Assembly: GCA_013042025.1 (NCBI GenBank)
Contig: JABDQY010000179.1
Span: forward strand, 1-15,796
From: Bacteroidia bacterium
GTDB taxonomy: Bacteria > Bacteroidota > Bacteroidia > NS11-12g > UBA9320
Length of the DNA stretch: 15,796 nt
Direction of reading: 5' to 3'
Shown: positions 1-7,414 of the stretch, in pieces
Position numbering within the stretch: position 1 is the stretch's first letter
Layout of the letters: the number at the start of each line of letters is the position of its first letter
The notes under the pieces: generated by a model
What the model saw: only the letters and a program-made list of their open reading frames with translations
What the model was told of the DNA's origin: nothing
Databases searched by the model: none
Program-made: the position numbers and the translations under genes

Positions 1-1
1 T

Positions 2-220
2 GAGCGATTTAGATTGCTCAGTCTGCACATTGAAGATGAATACCTGCAAAAGTTCTACCACGAGTTTATGGTAAGCGAAGCAGGACATTACAAAACGTTT
101 CTAAGCTTGGCAAAAAACTATGCCCCAGAGGATTATGTTCAGAAACGTTGGGATGAGTTTGTAAGATTTGAAGCTGAGATGGTACAAACGTTAGAAATTA
201 GAGGTGACAGAATGCATTAA
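2..220 (+). CDS. miaE: MiaE, tRNA-(ms2io6A)-hydroxylase, 3' end (5' truncated by window)
   Basis: The reading frame is already open at base 2 (residues ERFRLLS...) and stops at 218-220, so only about the last 72 residues are present. MiaE is a diiron ferritin-like monooxygenase that hydroxylates the isopentenyl group of ms2i6A at position 37 of certain tRNAs. The fragment shows the ERF motif, a helix with FYHEFMVSEAGHYKTF, whose ExxH pair (SEAGH) matches the second diiron ligand motif of the family, and the family-like C-terminus ending in LEIRGDRMH. A TTG at base 14 is not the true start, because conserved residues lie upstream of it. The gene is followed after 14 nt by a potassium channel gene and may be cotranscribed with it. 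The identification rests on remembered family motifs and is fairly secure. Confidence 0.82.
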   Translation, partial: ERFRLLSLHIEDEYLQKFYHEFMVSEAGHYKTFLSLAKNYAPEDYVQKRWDEFVRFEAEMVQTLEIRGDRMH

Positions 221-234
221 AATAAAAAGTAACT

Positions 235-549
235 ATGTTTTATATACGAACGGTAATATCATTTATTAAAGATAAGGAGTATCGAAACCTTTTGCTAACA
301 ACAGCAATTGTACTTGGTTTTGGAACGGTAACATATCATTTTTTGGAAGGTTGGGATTGGATTGATTCTGTTTACTTTTCTGTCATTACTCTTTCTACAA
401 TTGGTTACGGTGATTTTAGCCCACAAACACCTGAAGGCAAACTATTCACTATTTTCTATATCTTAATTGGAATTGGAATAATCCTCAGTTTCATTAACGC
501 GGTATACGACCATTATACCAATGTGAGACAAGATGAAAATAAGAAATAA
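235..549 (+). CDS. Small two-TM potassium channel (ion channel pore domain)
   Basis: This is a 104-residue membrane protein with the minimal K+ channel layout: TM1 at about residues 19-36, a pore helix at about 43-54, the K+ selectivity filter TIGYGD at 55-60, and TM2 at about 69-90. The TIGYGD filter is the defining signature of K+-selective pores (Ion_trans_2 family, KcsA-like topology), and four subunits would form the pore. There is no RCK/TrkA-N, cyclic-nucleotide-binding or voltage-sensor domain, only a short charged tail (about 91-104), so gating input is not evident. The ATG at 235 follows the miaE stop by 14 nt, and the stop at 547-549 abuts the putative operator region of the tetR gene. 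Function as a K+ channel is a confident family inference; its physiological role is unknown. Confidence 0.88.
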   Translation: MFYIRTVISFIKDKEYRNLLLTTAIVLGFGTVTYHFLEGWDWIDSVYFSVITLSTIGYGDFSPQTPEGKLFTIFYILIGIGIILSFINAVYDHYTNVRQDENKK

Positions 550-607
550 TGTTACTTTTATAGATTAATGTAACACTTTTCGTAACTTTGCCCTATTGTA
601 AGTAACA
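550..607 (+). promoter_or_regulatory. Putative promoter/operator of the tetR transport operon
   Basis: The 62-nt gap between the channel gene and tetR holds four copies of one half-site: TGTTAC at 550-555, GTAACA at 570-575, GTAAC at 582-586 and GTAACA at 602-607. The first two form an inverted repeat with a 14-nt spacer. The copies at 570 and 602 are direct repeats 32 nt apart, about three helical turns. TAACTTTG at 583-590 matches the Bacteroidetes -7 box TAnnTTTG, so the third half-site lies inside the promoter element. No convincing -33 TTG was seen. The arrangement fits autorepression by the downstream TetR protein, but binding is inferred. Confidence 0.5.
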
Positions 608-611
608 TATA

Positions 612-1202
612 GTGGTAGAAATCGAAAAGAAAACAAAGAGTTATTTTGTCTTAACTAAAGCAGCTAACAAGCTCTTTCATAAATATGGAATTCGAAAGGT
701 TAGTGTTGAAGAGTTGTGCAAAGAAGCTAGGATAAGCAAAATGACTTTCTATCGTCTTTTTAAAAACAAAGAACAACTCGTAAAGCACATTTTAGTAGAG
801 GACTTTGAACAAAACTTTGCAAAACAGAAAAAGCTATTTGATCAAGACATTCCATTCACAGATATCATTCAGCAATCGTTGAAGTATAAGCGGAATTCAG
901 CAAAGAGATATAGCAAGGAGTTTGTATCTGATTTATACACAGCAAAGGACCAAGAGCTAGTTAAGCTAATGCATGACTTTGGGGAAAAAGGAAGAGCATT
1001 CTTCAAAAAATTCCTAATTAGGAGTCAACAAGAAGGTCACATTCGTAAAAATATTAAAATTGACTTTGTTATGCATTACCTAGAAAAAATGCAAGAAAAA
1101 ATGATTGACGAAACATTCCTTAACCTATTTGATAATGTTGAAGAGTTAAGTGTTGAACTTACTAATATGTTCTTTTATGGAATTCTTTCAAACCCAAAAT
1201 GA
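612..1202 (+). CDS. TetR/AcrR family transcriptional regulator
   Basis: This is a 196-residue protein of typical TetR length. The N-terminus carries the helix-turn-helix: the segment at about residues 14-53 contains KYGIRKVSVEELCKEARIS followed by KMTFYRLFKNKEQLV, matching the TetR_N pattern in which the recognition helix ends in the TFYRLFKNKE type of motif. The C-terminal two thirds are helical and variable, as expected for a ligand-binding and dimer domain. The start is GTG at 612, because an in-frame stop lies at 603-605 and no ATG occurs between. Its stop overlaps the ATG of the outer-membrane protein gene (ATGA at 1199-1202), so it is the first gene of the transport operon. It is probably an autorepressor responding to a hydrophobic ligand; the ligand is unknown. 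Confidence 0.9.
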   Translation: MVEIEKKTKSYFVLTKAANKLFHKYGIRKVSVEELCKEARISKMTFYRLFKNKEQLVKHILVEDFEQNFAKQKKLFDQDIPFTDIIQQSLKYKRNSAKRYSKEFVSDLYTAKDQELVKLMHDFGEKGRAFFKKFLIRSQQEGHIRKNIKIDFVMHYLEKMQEKMIDETFLNLFDNVEELSVELTNMFFYGILSNPK

Positions 1203-2332
1203 GAAGTGAACTGATTCTATATTGCCTAATAATGCTGGTCTCTTTTGAGGCAGCCGCACAACAAAAATTTGAGTTTGACGGTCAGGTTTCTACAGTAGCA
1301 AGTTATAACCCAGATAATAGTCTAGACTTATTAGTAGCAGGTAGATATATCCCAGAACTTAATTACGAGATTCAACTAGATTCCAATCGATTATTTGATA
1401 TTGAGCTATCTTCCAATATCTCAGGATCCCTATCTAGTTTACCATTTGACACCTTTACGCATACGAGCAAGATCTCTCCTTACAGAATGTGGGCGAGGTA
1501 TTCAGGTTCACAATTTGAATTAAGAGCTGGACTACAAAAAATTGATTTTGGTTCAGCAACTTTACTTCGCCCGTTACAATGGTTTAATGAAATTGACCCT
1601 AGAGACCCACTTCAGCTTACTAACGGTGTATATGGCTTATTAGGAAAGTACTACTTCCTAAACAACACCAATATATGGGTTTGGGGGCTCTATGGCAATG
1701 AAAACCAACGTGGCTTTGATGCACTTCCTTCTAATCAAAATGCTCCAGAATTTGGTGGACGTATACAGAAATCAACCCCAAAAGGAGAAATAGCTCTCTC
1801 CTATCACAATCGTAAAGCGGATGCTTCTGAATTTTTGATGAACTCTGATTATTCAAGTATTTCAGAAAACAAAATTGCGTTTGATGGTAGGTGGGATAAC
1901 GTGGTTGGATTCTGGACCGAACTTTCTCATAGTTTTAAAGATGAAAACATTGGGATTTTAACCAATCAATCACTTGCAAACGTAGGAATTGACTACACAT
2001 TTGGCATTGGAAATGGATTAAATGTAATTGCTGAACACCTTATTCTCACCTATAACGAGACGGATTTTAACTTTAAAAATACAGGGAACGTAACCGCTTC
2101 CACATTGAACTACCCATTGGGATTGTTTGATAATCTATTAAGTGTTGTATACTATGATTGGGCAGGTGATAATTTTGCCTTTTTTCTGAATTATCAACAT
2201 TCATTTAGAACAGTTACCGGATATGTCATGGCATTTTATAATCCAGAAACACAACAAGGAATAACACAAAACGATTTTACAAACTCATTTAGCGGACCTG
2301 GTATCCGCGTGATGTTTGTATATAACCATTAG
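1199..2332 (+). CDS. Predicted outer-membrane beta-barrel protein of the ABC/LolA-like operon
   Basis: This 377-residue protein has a signal peptide (hydrophobic core LILYCLIMLVSFEA, likely cleavage after AAAQ near residue 21). The rest is a run of alternating hydrophobic/aromatic strands with short turns, ending in the strand GPGIRVMFVYNH, typical of porin-like outer-membrane proteins. No plug, TPR or TonB-box signature is visible. A well-ordered segment, RAGLQKIDFGSATLLRPL then WFNEIDPRDPLQLTNGVYGL, resembles barrels found beside outer-membrane lipoprotein-sorting-like proteins in other phyla, but I cannot assign a named family. It starts inside the tetR stop (ATGA) and ends 4 nt before the ATPase ATG, so it is translated with the transporter and is the likely outer-membrane partner. 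It could also be a receptor for the cargo or a pore; function is inferred from context only. Confidence 0.72.
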   Translation: MRSELILYCLIMLVSFEAAAQQKFEFDGQVSTVASYNPDNSLDLLVAGRYIPELNYEIQLDSNRLFDIELSSNISGSLSSLPFDTFTHTSKISPYRMWARYSGSQFELRAGLQKIDFGSATLLRPLQWFNEIDPRDPLQLTNGVYGLLGKYYFLNNTNIWVWGLYGNENQRGFDALPSNQNAPEFGGRIQKSTPKGEIALSYHNRKADASEFLMNSDYSSISENKIAFDGRWDNVVGFWTELSHSFKDENIGILTNQSLANVGIDYTFGIGNGLNVIAEHLILTYNETDFNFKNTGNVTASTLNYPLGLFDNLLSVVYYDWAGDNFAFFLNYQHSFRTVTGYVMAFYNPETQQGITQNDFTNSFSGPGIRVMFVYNH

Positions 2333-2336
2333 AAAT

Positions 2337-3050
2337 ATGAACACAGAAAAAATAATAACCTTAGAAAATGTCGTCAAAAGATTCAAAGTAGGTGATGGTG
2401 AGTTTACCGCGTTAAAAGACATTAATTTGAACTTTGACAAAGGAGAATTTGCAGGCTTAGTTGGTCCAAGTGGATCCGGTAAAACCACTCTACTAAACAT
2501 AATAGGATCTTTAGATAGCCCAACTGAGGGTACAGCAACAGTTATGGGAAAGTCCATTTCCGAACTTAGTCATAAAGAATCTGCTTTGTTAAGAAATCAC
2601 CATATTGGTTTCATTTTCCAAGTGTATAATCTGCTTCCTGTTTATACAGTATATGAAAATGTAGAGTTTGCTCTATTGCTTCAAAATCATTCTGCAGAAG
2701 AGCGAAAGAAAGCCGTAATGGATGCATTGGATTGGGTGGGAATAGCCGACATGGCAAATAAAAAGCCAGCAAAGCTATCTGGTGGTGAAGGTCAACGTGT
2801 AGCAATTGCTCGAGCAATGGTAAAGAAACCTCAAATCTTACTTGCAGATGAGCCAACAGCTAACTTGGATGCAGAAAATGCACATGCTATACTTCAAACA
2901 ATGAAGAGCTTAAATAAAGAATTGGATACTACTTTCTTATTCTCAACACACGATGAGAAAGTTATGAAATATATGGACCGTATTATTCACTTAAGAGATG
3001 GAAGTGTTGAGAAAGATGAAATAATAAATAGTAAATCGAGTTCAAAATGA
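2337..3050 (+). CDS. ABC transporter ATP-binding protein, LolD/MacB type
   Basis: This is a complete 237-residue nucleotide-binding subunit. Counted from the ATG at 2337, it has Walker A GPSGSGKTT at 43-51, Q-loop Gln95 (FQ), ABC signature LSGGEGQRVAIARA at 147-160, Walker B ILLADE at 167-172 with catalytic Glu172, a D-loop (NLD) and H-loop His205 in FSTHD. All catalytic elements are intact. The family is the one pairing with FtsX/LolCE/MacB-fold permeases. A TTG at 2316 would add seven residues inside the upstream gene; the ATG 4 nt after that gene's stop is the better start. The stop overlaps the next permease (ATGA at 3047-3050). It is the only ATPase in the operon, so it presumably powers all three permeases as a homodimer on the cytoplasmic face. 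Confidence 0.93.
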   Translation: MNTEKIITLENVVKRFKVGDGEFTALKDINLNFDKGEFAGLVGPSGSGKTTLLNIIGSLDSPTEGTATVMGKSISELSHKESALLRNHHIGFIFQVYNLLPVYTVYENVEFALLLQNHSAEERKKAVMDALDWVGIADMANKKPAKLSGGEGQRVAIARAMVKKPQILLADEPTANLDAENAHAILQTMKSLNKELDTTFLFSTHDEKVMKYMDRIIHLRDGSVEKDEIINSKSSSK

Positions 3051-4204
3051 ATCAAGCGTTACGATTAGCATATAGAAACCTAGTAGGTGCTGGACTTCGT
3101 ACATGGCTTAATGTTGGGGTTCTATCCTTTACGTTTGTTTTAATTCTTTTCTACAACGGATTAATAGATGGTTGGAATAAGCAAGCAAAACGAGATAGCA
3201 TTGCCTGGGAGATTGGTCAAGGTCAAATAATACACAAAGACTATGACCCGCTAGACCCATTTACAATCTTGGATGGTCATGGGAATATCAATACTATAAA
3301 GGGAAATGTCTCACCAGTATTGGTTCAACAATCAACCATTTATCCTGAAGGAAGATCCATTTCAACCTTGCTTAAAGGAGTTTCGACGAATCAATCAATT
3401 ACCCAATTACCAACGGGCTTGTTGCTAAATACTGATGCAAACATTCCAGCCCTAATTGGAAAAAATATGTCCAACAAATCGGGCTTAAAAGAAGGTGACG
3501 AAGTGCTTATCCGATGGAGAGATAGTGAAGGAACCTTTGACGCAACTAACATCACAATAGTTGGAATATTTGAATCTACAGTACCAACAATTGATGCAGG
3601 TCAGATATATATTCCTATTGAAAAACTTTGGGAACTCACTGGTTTAGAGAATCATGCATCATATTTCATCGTAGGAGAAGGTTACGAACATAAAGAAATA
3701 CAAGACTGGGAATTTAATAGCCAAAGTAGTTTACTTGAAACTTTGGATGCAATGATTGAAACAAAAAAAGCCAGTGGAACTATTATGTACTTGCTATTAA
3801 TGGCGATAGCTCTGCTTGCGATCTTTGATACTCAAGTATTGTCTATATTCAGGAGGCAAAAAGAAATAGGGACTTATATAGCTTTGGGAATGACCAGAGG
3901 TGAAGTCATTCGGCTTTTTACGGTTGAAGGTTTCATGTATAGCGTATTAGCAGTGATTCTTGGATCAATTTATGGAATTCCATTGCTATGGTTTCTAGCC
4001 AAAAACGGAATACCTTATCCAGTGGAACAAGTGCAAGACTTCGGTGTTCCAATTTCGGACACCATGTATCCTGTTTTTAGTCTTGGTTTAATTGCTGGTA
4101 CATTGCTGTTAGTGGTAGTCTCGGCAACAATTGTCAGCTATTTACCTGCTAGAAAAATATCAAAAATGAACCCTGTGGATGCAATTAAAGGAAAACTACA
4201 ATGA
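3047..4204 (+). CDS. ABC transporter permease A1 (FtsX/LolCE fold)
   Basis: The 385-residue protein has the type VII ABC permease layout: TM1 at about residues 22-40, a large periplasmic domain at about 41-243, then TM2 (about 244-263), TM3 (about 293-316) and TM4 (about 344-366). The cytoplasmic coupling region RRQKEIGTYIALGMTRGEV (269-287) is the FtsX-domain hallmark that contacts the ATPase, and the C-terminus SYLPARKISKMNPVDAIKG is typical of LolC/E and MacB permeases. Both ends overlap neighbours by 4 nt (ATGA at 3047 and 4201), showing tight translational coupling. It is a close paralogue of the permease at 6244-7404, roughly 60% identical by eye and about 76% over the first 80 residues. 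Such permeases extrude or extract substrates from the outer leaflet of the inner membrane by a mechanotransmission mechanism; the substrate here is unknown. Confidence 0.92.
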   Translation: MNQALRLAYRNLVGAGLRTWLNVGVLSFTFVLILFYNGLIDGWNKQAKRDSIAWEIGQGQIIHKDYDPLDPFTILDGHGNINTIKGNVSPVLVQQSTIYPEGRSISTLLKGVSTNQSITQLPTGLLLNTDANIPALIGKNMSNKSGLKEGDEVLIRWRDSEGTFDATNITIVGIFESTVPTIDAGQIYIPIEKLWELTGLENHASYFIVGEGYEHKEIQDWEFNSQSSLLETLDAMIETKKASGTIMYLLLMAIALLAIFDTQVLSIFRRQKEIGTYIALGMTRGEVIRLFTVEGFMYSVLAVILGSIYGIPLLWFLAKNGIPYPVEQVQDFGVPISDTMYPVFSLGLIAGTLLLVVVSATIVSYLPARKISKMNPVDAIKGKLQ

Positions 4205-5475
4205 TTAAATTTTTATTAAAAGGAATAATTAGAGATAAGAGCAGAAGTATACTTCCCATAATCATTACTGCTATTGGAGTTACGCTAACTGTATTTCTGA
4301 GTGGATATATGCGTGGGGCTATGGGTGATATGATCGACTTAAATGCCCGTTTTGAAACTGGACATATTAAGGTAATGACACAACCTTATCTAAAAAACAA
4401 AGACCAGTTGCCAAATGATTTGGCTTTGCTTGAAGTTTCAGAACTCATTGCTGATTTAGAAAAAGACTTTCCTGAAATCAGTTGGGAGAAGCGAATTCGA
4501 TTTGGAGGATTGGTAGACGCACCAGATGAAAATGGGTTGACACAAGGTCAAGGTCCAGCTGCAGGATTAGCTATTGATTTATTTTCAAAACATAGCAACG
4601 AGATAGGAAGAATGAATCTCGCTCCAGCTATTGTAAATGGTACAATTCCTATTCGACCAGGCGAGGCCTTGATTAGTGAGGACTTCTCACAAAAAATAAA
4701 TGCAAGTGTTGGAGATGATGTAACTTTTGTAGGATCTACCATGAATGGTAGTATGGCATTTCAAAACTTCAAAGTAGCTGGTACGGTTCGATTTGGTTCT
4801 GCTGCAATGGACAAAGGTGCTATTATCATAGACATTACGGATGCACAGAATATGTTGGACATGGAAGATGGAGCTGGAGAAATATTGGGCTATTTCCCTA
4901 ATGACGTTTATGATAATAACGATGCAACTCAAATCGCTGAAACCTTTAACGCTAAATACATTGACTCTGATGACGAGTTCGCTCCTATTATGCAATCTCT
5001 TAAACAGCAGAATGGTCTTGCTTCCTTATTGGACTATGCAGATGTTATGTCTGGTATGTTTGTTGCAATTTTTGTATTTGCAATGAGCATCGTACTCTGG
5101 AATACAGGATTACTAGGTGGATTAAGAAGATATCAAGAGTATGGAATTCGCTTGGCTTTAGGTGAATCAAAAGGGCATATCTATCGAATGATGATTTCTG
5201 AAGCAGTTTTAATTGGAATCCTAGGATCAATATTGGGTTCTATACTAGGTCTTGCTGCTGCTTATGCTTTGCAGGTATATGGATTTGACATAAGTGAGTT
5301 TGCACCACAAAGCAACATGCTTATGCCTAATGTTATTCGAGCGAAGGTTACTCCAGATCTATTTTATATCGGATTTATTCCTGGTGTTTTTGCCATGGTT
5401 TTGGGCACAGCACTTTCGGGAATTGGCATTTATAAACGCGAAACCGCAACATTATTTAAAGAATTAGAAGTTTAA
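4201..5475 (+). CDS. ABC transporter permease B (FtsX/LolCE fold)
   Basis: This 424-residue permease of the same fold is clearly diverged from A1 and A2. TM1 lies at about residues 17-36, the periplasmic domain at about 37-282, and TM2-TM4 at about 283-304, 332-357 and 387-410. The coupling motif RRYQEYGIRLALGESKGHI (309-327) is present. Just after TM1, the segment FETGHIKVMT matches the TGHIxV pattern common in LolC/LolE-type permeases. The periplasmic domain carries an extra stretch around 104-160 (rich in Gly, Pro and Gln at 111-120) compared with A1. It starts within the stop of A1 (ATGA) and ends 3 nt before the LolA-like gene. It is the probable common partner in a heterodimer with A1 or A2, by analogy with LolC plus LolE. 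Confidence 0.91.
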   Translation: MIKFLLKGIIRDKSRSILPIIITAIGVTLTVFLSGYMRGAMGDMIDLNARFETGHIKVMTQPYLKNKDQLPNDLALLEVSELIADLEKDFPEISWEKRIRFGGLVDAPDENGLTQGQGPAAGLAIDLFSKHSNEIGRMNLAPAIVNGTIPIRPGEALISEDFSQKINASVGDDVTFVGSTMNGSMAFQNFKVAGTVRFGSAAMDKGAIIIDITDAQNMLDMEDGAGEILGYFPNDVYDNNDATQIAETFNAKYIDSDDEFAPIMQSLKQQNGLASLLDYADVMSGMFVAIFVFAMSIVLWNTGLLGGLRRYQEYGIRLALGESKGHIYRMMISEAVLIGILGSILGSILGLAAAYALQVYGFDISEFAPQSNMLMPNVIRAKVTPDLFYIGFIPGVFAMVLGTALSGIGIYKRETATLFKELEV

Positions 5476-5478
5476 CAC

Positions 5479-6219
5479 ATGAAATATTTAACAATCCTAC
5501 TCGTAGCTTTCTTCGCATTGAGTTTTGCAACTTCGCAAGACCCAGATGCAAATGCAATCATAAAAAAAATTGATGCTAACATGATTTCAAACTCCAATAT
5601 CACTACATCTAAAATGACGATATATGGACGAAGAAATGATAGAACAATCACTGCCAAAAGTTATGGCGAAGGGAGCAAGAAATCCTTTACAGAATACTTA
5701 TCTCCAGAAAGAGAAAAAGGGACTAAAATGCTGAAGCTTGATGATAAACTATGGATTTACTCACCAAGTTCTGATCGTACAATTCAGATATCAGGTCACA
5801 TGTTAAAACAATCTGTGATGGGTTCTGACTTGTCTTATGAAGACATGATGGATGAACGAAAACTAACAGAAATTTACACTGCTGTTGTTTCCGGTAGCGA
5901 AGTGCTAGATGGAAGAAAAACTTGGGTTATTGATTTAATTGCTAAGGTAACAGATGCAACATATGAAAAACAGAAAATTTGGGTTGATAAAGAGAAATTT
6001 GTACCGCTAAGACAAGATATGATGGCAAAGAGTGGCAAGATATTGAAACGTGTGAGTCTTAGTAATATAGAAAAAATAAGTGGCCGATGGTATCCAAAAA
6101 GAATGAATTACAAGGACATGCTTAAACAAGGGAAAGGGACCGATTTTGAAATAGTTACAATTGAATTTAACCCGAAAATACCTGCTCATATCTTTACCAA
6201 AGCATCGCTTAAAAAGTAA
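5479..6219 (+). CDS. LolA-like periplasmic protein, outer-membrane lipoprotein-sorting family
   Basis: This 246-residue secreted protein has a clear signal peptide (MKYLTILLVAFFALSFATSQ, cleavage near residue 20) and no lipobox, so the mature form should be soluble in the periplasm. Family-type motifs seen are SPEREKGTKMLKL with LWIYSPSSDR at 75-100, MGSDLSYEDMM at 114-124, and RWYPKRM with W204 near the C-terminal part. These resemble the LolA-like outer membrane lipoprotein-sorting group (PF17131 as I recall it), which has a half-open beta-barrel able to hold acyl chains and is distinct from housekeeping LolA. It sits 3 nt after permease B and 24 nt before permease A2, so it is embedded in the transporter. 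Its likely role is to receive cargo from the permeases and carry it to the outer membrane or to the barrel protein. The cargo, lipid or lipoprotein, is not known. Confidence 0.83.
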   Translation: MKYLTILLVAFFALSFATSQDPDANAIIKKIDANMISNSNITTSKMTIYGRRNDRTITAKSYGEGSKKSFTEYLSPEREKGTKMLKLDDKLWIYSPSSDRTIQISGHMLKQSVMGSDLSYEDMMDERKLTEIYTAVVSGSEVLDGRKTWVIDLIAKVTDATYEKQKIWVDKEKFVPLRQDMMAKSGKILKRVSLSNIEKISGRWYPKRMNYKDMLKQGKGTDFEIVTIEFNPKIPAHIFTKASLKK

Positions 6220-6224
6220 ACAAA

Positions 6225-6240
6225 GAACGGAGAACCGTTT
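6225..6240 (+). promoter_or_regulatory. Small hairpin overlapping a possible ribosome binding site of permease A2
   Basis: In the only gap longer than 4 nt after the operon's first gene, AACGG (6226-6230) and CCGTT (6235-6239) form a perfect 5-bp stem closed by the loop AGAA, extendable by a G-U pair (6225/6240). GGAG at 6229-6232, the only Shine-Dalgarno-like sequence before the ATG at 6244, is partly inside the stem. It could lower or tune translation of the last permease, or mark an RNA-processing site. It is too weak and lacks a T-run, so it is not a terminator. Confidence 0.35.
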
Positions 6241-6243
6241 ACC

Positions 6244-7404
6244 ATGAAACAAGCATTTAAACTCGCCTATAGAAATCTAATGGGGGCAGGATTACGAACT
6301 TGGCTCAATGTTAGTGTGCTCTCATTTTCCTTCGTTGTAATTGTATTTTACAATGGTTTAATAGATGGATGGAATAAACAGGCTCGAAGAGATACTATAG
6401 AATGGGAAACAGGGAATGGCCATCTGGTGCACAAAGACTTTGATGCATTCGATCCTTTTACAATATTAGATGGGCATGGTAACATATCACAAATCGAAGA
6501 TAAAAACTTAAGCCCTGTACTTGTAAGACAAGCATCTATATATCCTGATGGGAGGATGATGACTGTGGCTTTAAAAGGAATAAACCCGTTACAAAATGCG
6601 TTGAAACTACCTACCTCGAAACTTGATACAGCTTGCAGTGAGGTTCCTATACTAATTGGTCAGAACATGGCCCGATCTTCTGGTCTAAACAAAGGAGATA
6701 TTGTTCTACTACAATGGAAAGATAAGAATGGAACATTCGATGCTGCAAATGCCGTTGTTGCAGATGTTTTTAAGACCACTGTACCTACAGTTGATGGAGG
6801 GCAAATCTATATTTCGATAAAAAAACTATGGGATCTAACCGGGTTACAAAACGAGGCTTCATTTCTAATTGCAAATGACCAATATGTAAACACACAAACT
6901 GATCAATGGATTTATAAAGACCAAGATGAACTCTTAATCACCTTGGATAATATTATTGCTACTGAAAGAATAAGTGGATCTATCTTATACATCCTATTAA
7001 TGCTGATTGCGTTGCTTGCAATTTTTGATACGCAAGTACTTTCCATATTCAGAAGGCAAAAGGAAATTGGAACCTATATGGCTCTAGGGATGACCAAATT
7101 ACAAGTAATAAAGCTCTTTACGGTTGAGGGATTAATGTACAGCATATTTGCAATGCTAGTTGGATGTATTTGGGGGATACCAGTGCTCAATTATTTCGCT
7201 AGAAATGGAATACCCTACCCAGTAGAAAACATGGATGATTTCGGTATTTCGATTTCTGAAATCATGTATCCTATTTATGGGTTCAAACTCATCATAGGTA
7301 CTGTTATAGCAGTAGTAATTTCAGCTACTATTGTGAGTTATCTACCTGCACGTAAAATCGCAAGAATGGATGCGGTAGATGCAATAAAGGGTAAGTTGCA
7401 GTAG
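6244..7404 (+). CDS. ABC transporter permease A2, paralogue of A1 (FtsX/LolCE fold)
   Basis: This is a 386-residue permease with the same layout as A1: TM1 at about 22-40, a periplasmic domain to about 244, then three C-terminal helices. It has the coupling motif RRQKEIGTYMALGMTKLQV and the C-terminus SYLPARKIARMDAVDAIKG. The N-terminal 80 residues and the C-terminal membrane half are strongly conserved with A1, whereas periplasmic residues about 105-135 and 205-225 differ most. There is no second ATPase gene, so it must share the ATPase at 2337-3050. It is the last gene of the operon and ends 17 nt before the stem of an opposing terminator. It arose by duplication, and the nucleotide divergence indicates the copy is not recent. 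It may form an alternative heterodimer with permease B for another cargo or step. Confidence 0.91.
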   Translation: MKQAFKLAYRNLMGAGLRTWLNVSVLSFSFVVIVFYNGLIDGWNKQARRDTIEWETGNGHLVHKDFDAFDPFTILDGHGNISQIEDKNLSPVLVRQASIYPDGRMMTVALKGINPLQNALKLPTSKLDTACSEVPILIGQNMARSSGLNKGDIVLLQWKDKNGTFDAANAVVADVFKTTVPTVDGGQIYISIKKLWDLTGLQNEASFLIANDQYVNTQTDQWIYKDQDELLITLDNIIATERISGSILYILLMLIALLAIFDTQVLSIFRRQKEIGTYMALGMTKLQVIKLFTVEGLMYSIFAMLVGCIWGIPVLNYFARNGIPYPVENMDDFGISISEIMYPIYGFKLIIGTVIAVVISATIVSYLPARKIARMDAVDAIKGKLQ

Positions 7405-7414
7405 ATAATTTTGC

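Noticed and set aside
2285..2557. Minus-strand open frame across the barrel/ATPase junction
   Set aside because: It is antisense to the Walker A region. Its Pro/Leu-rich sequence is the typical mirror of a coding strand, and no homology is recognisable.
4687..4995. Minus-strand open frame of 102 residues inside permease B
   Set aside because: It lies wholly within a strongly supported gene on the other strand and has no domain-like pattern or promoter.
2337..5475. The ABC genes as a MacB-type drug or FtsEX-type cell-division system
   Set aside because: No membrane-fusion protein or TolC-like channel is present. FtsEX has a single permease and different neighbours, and the embedded LolA-like protein points to lipoprotein/lipid handling.
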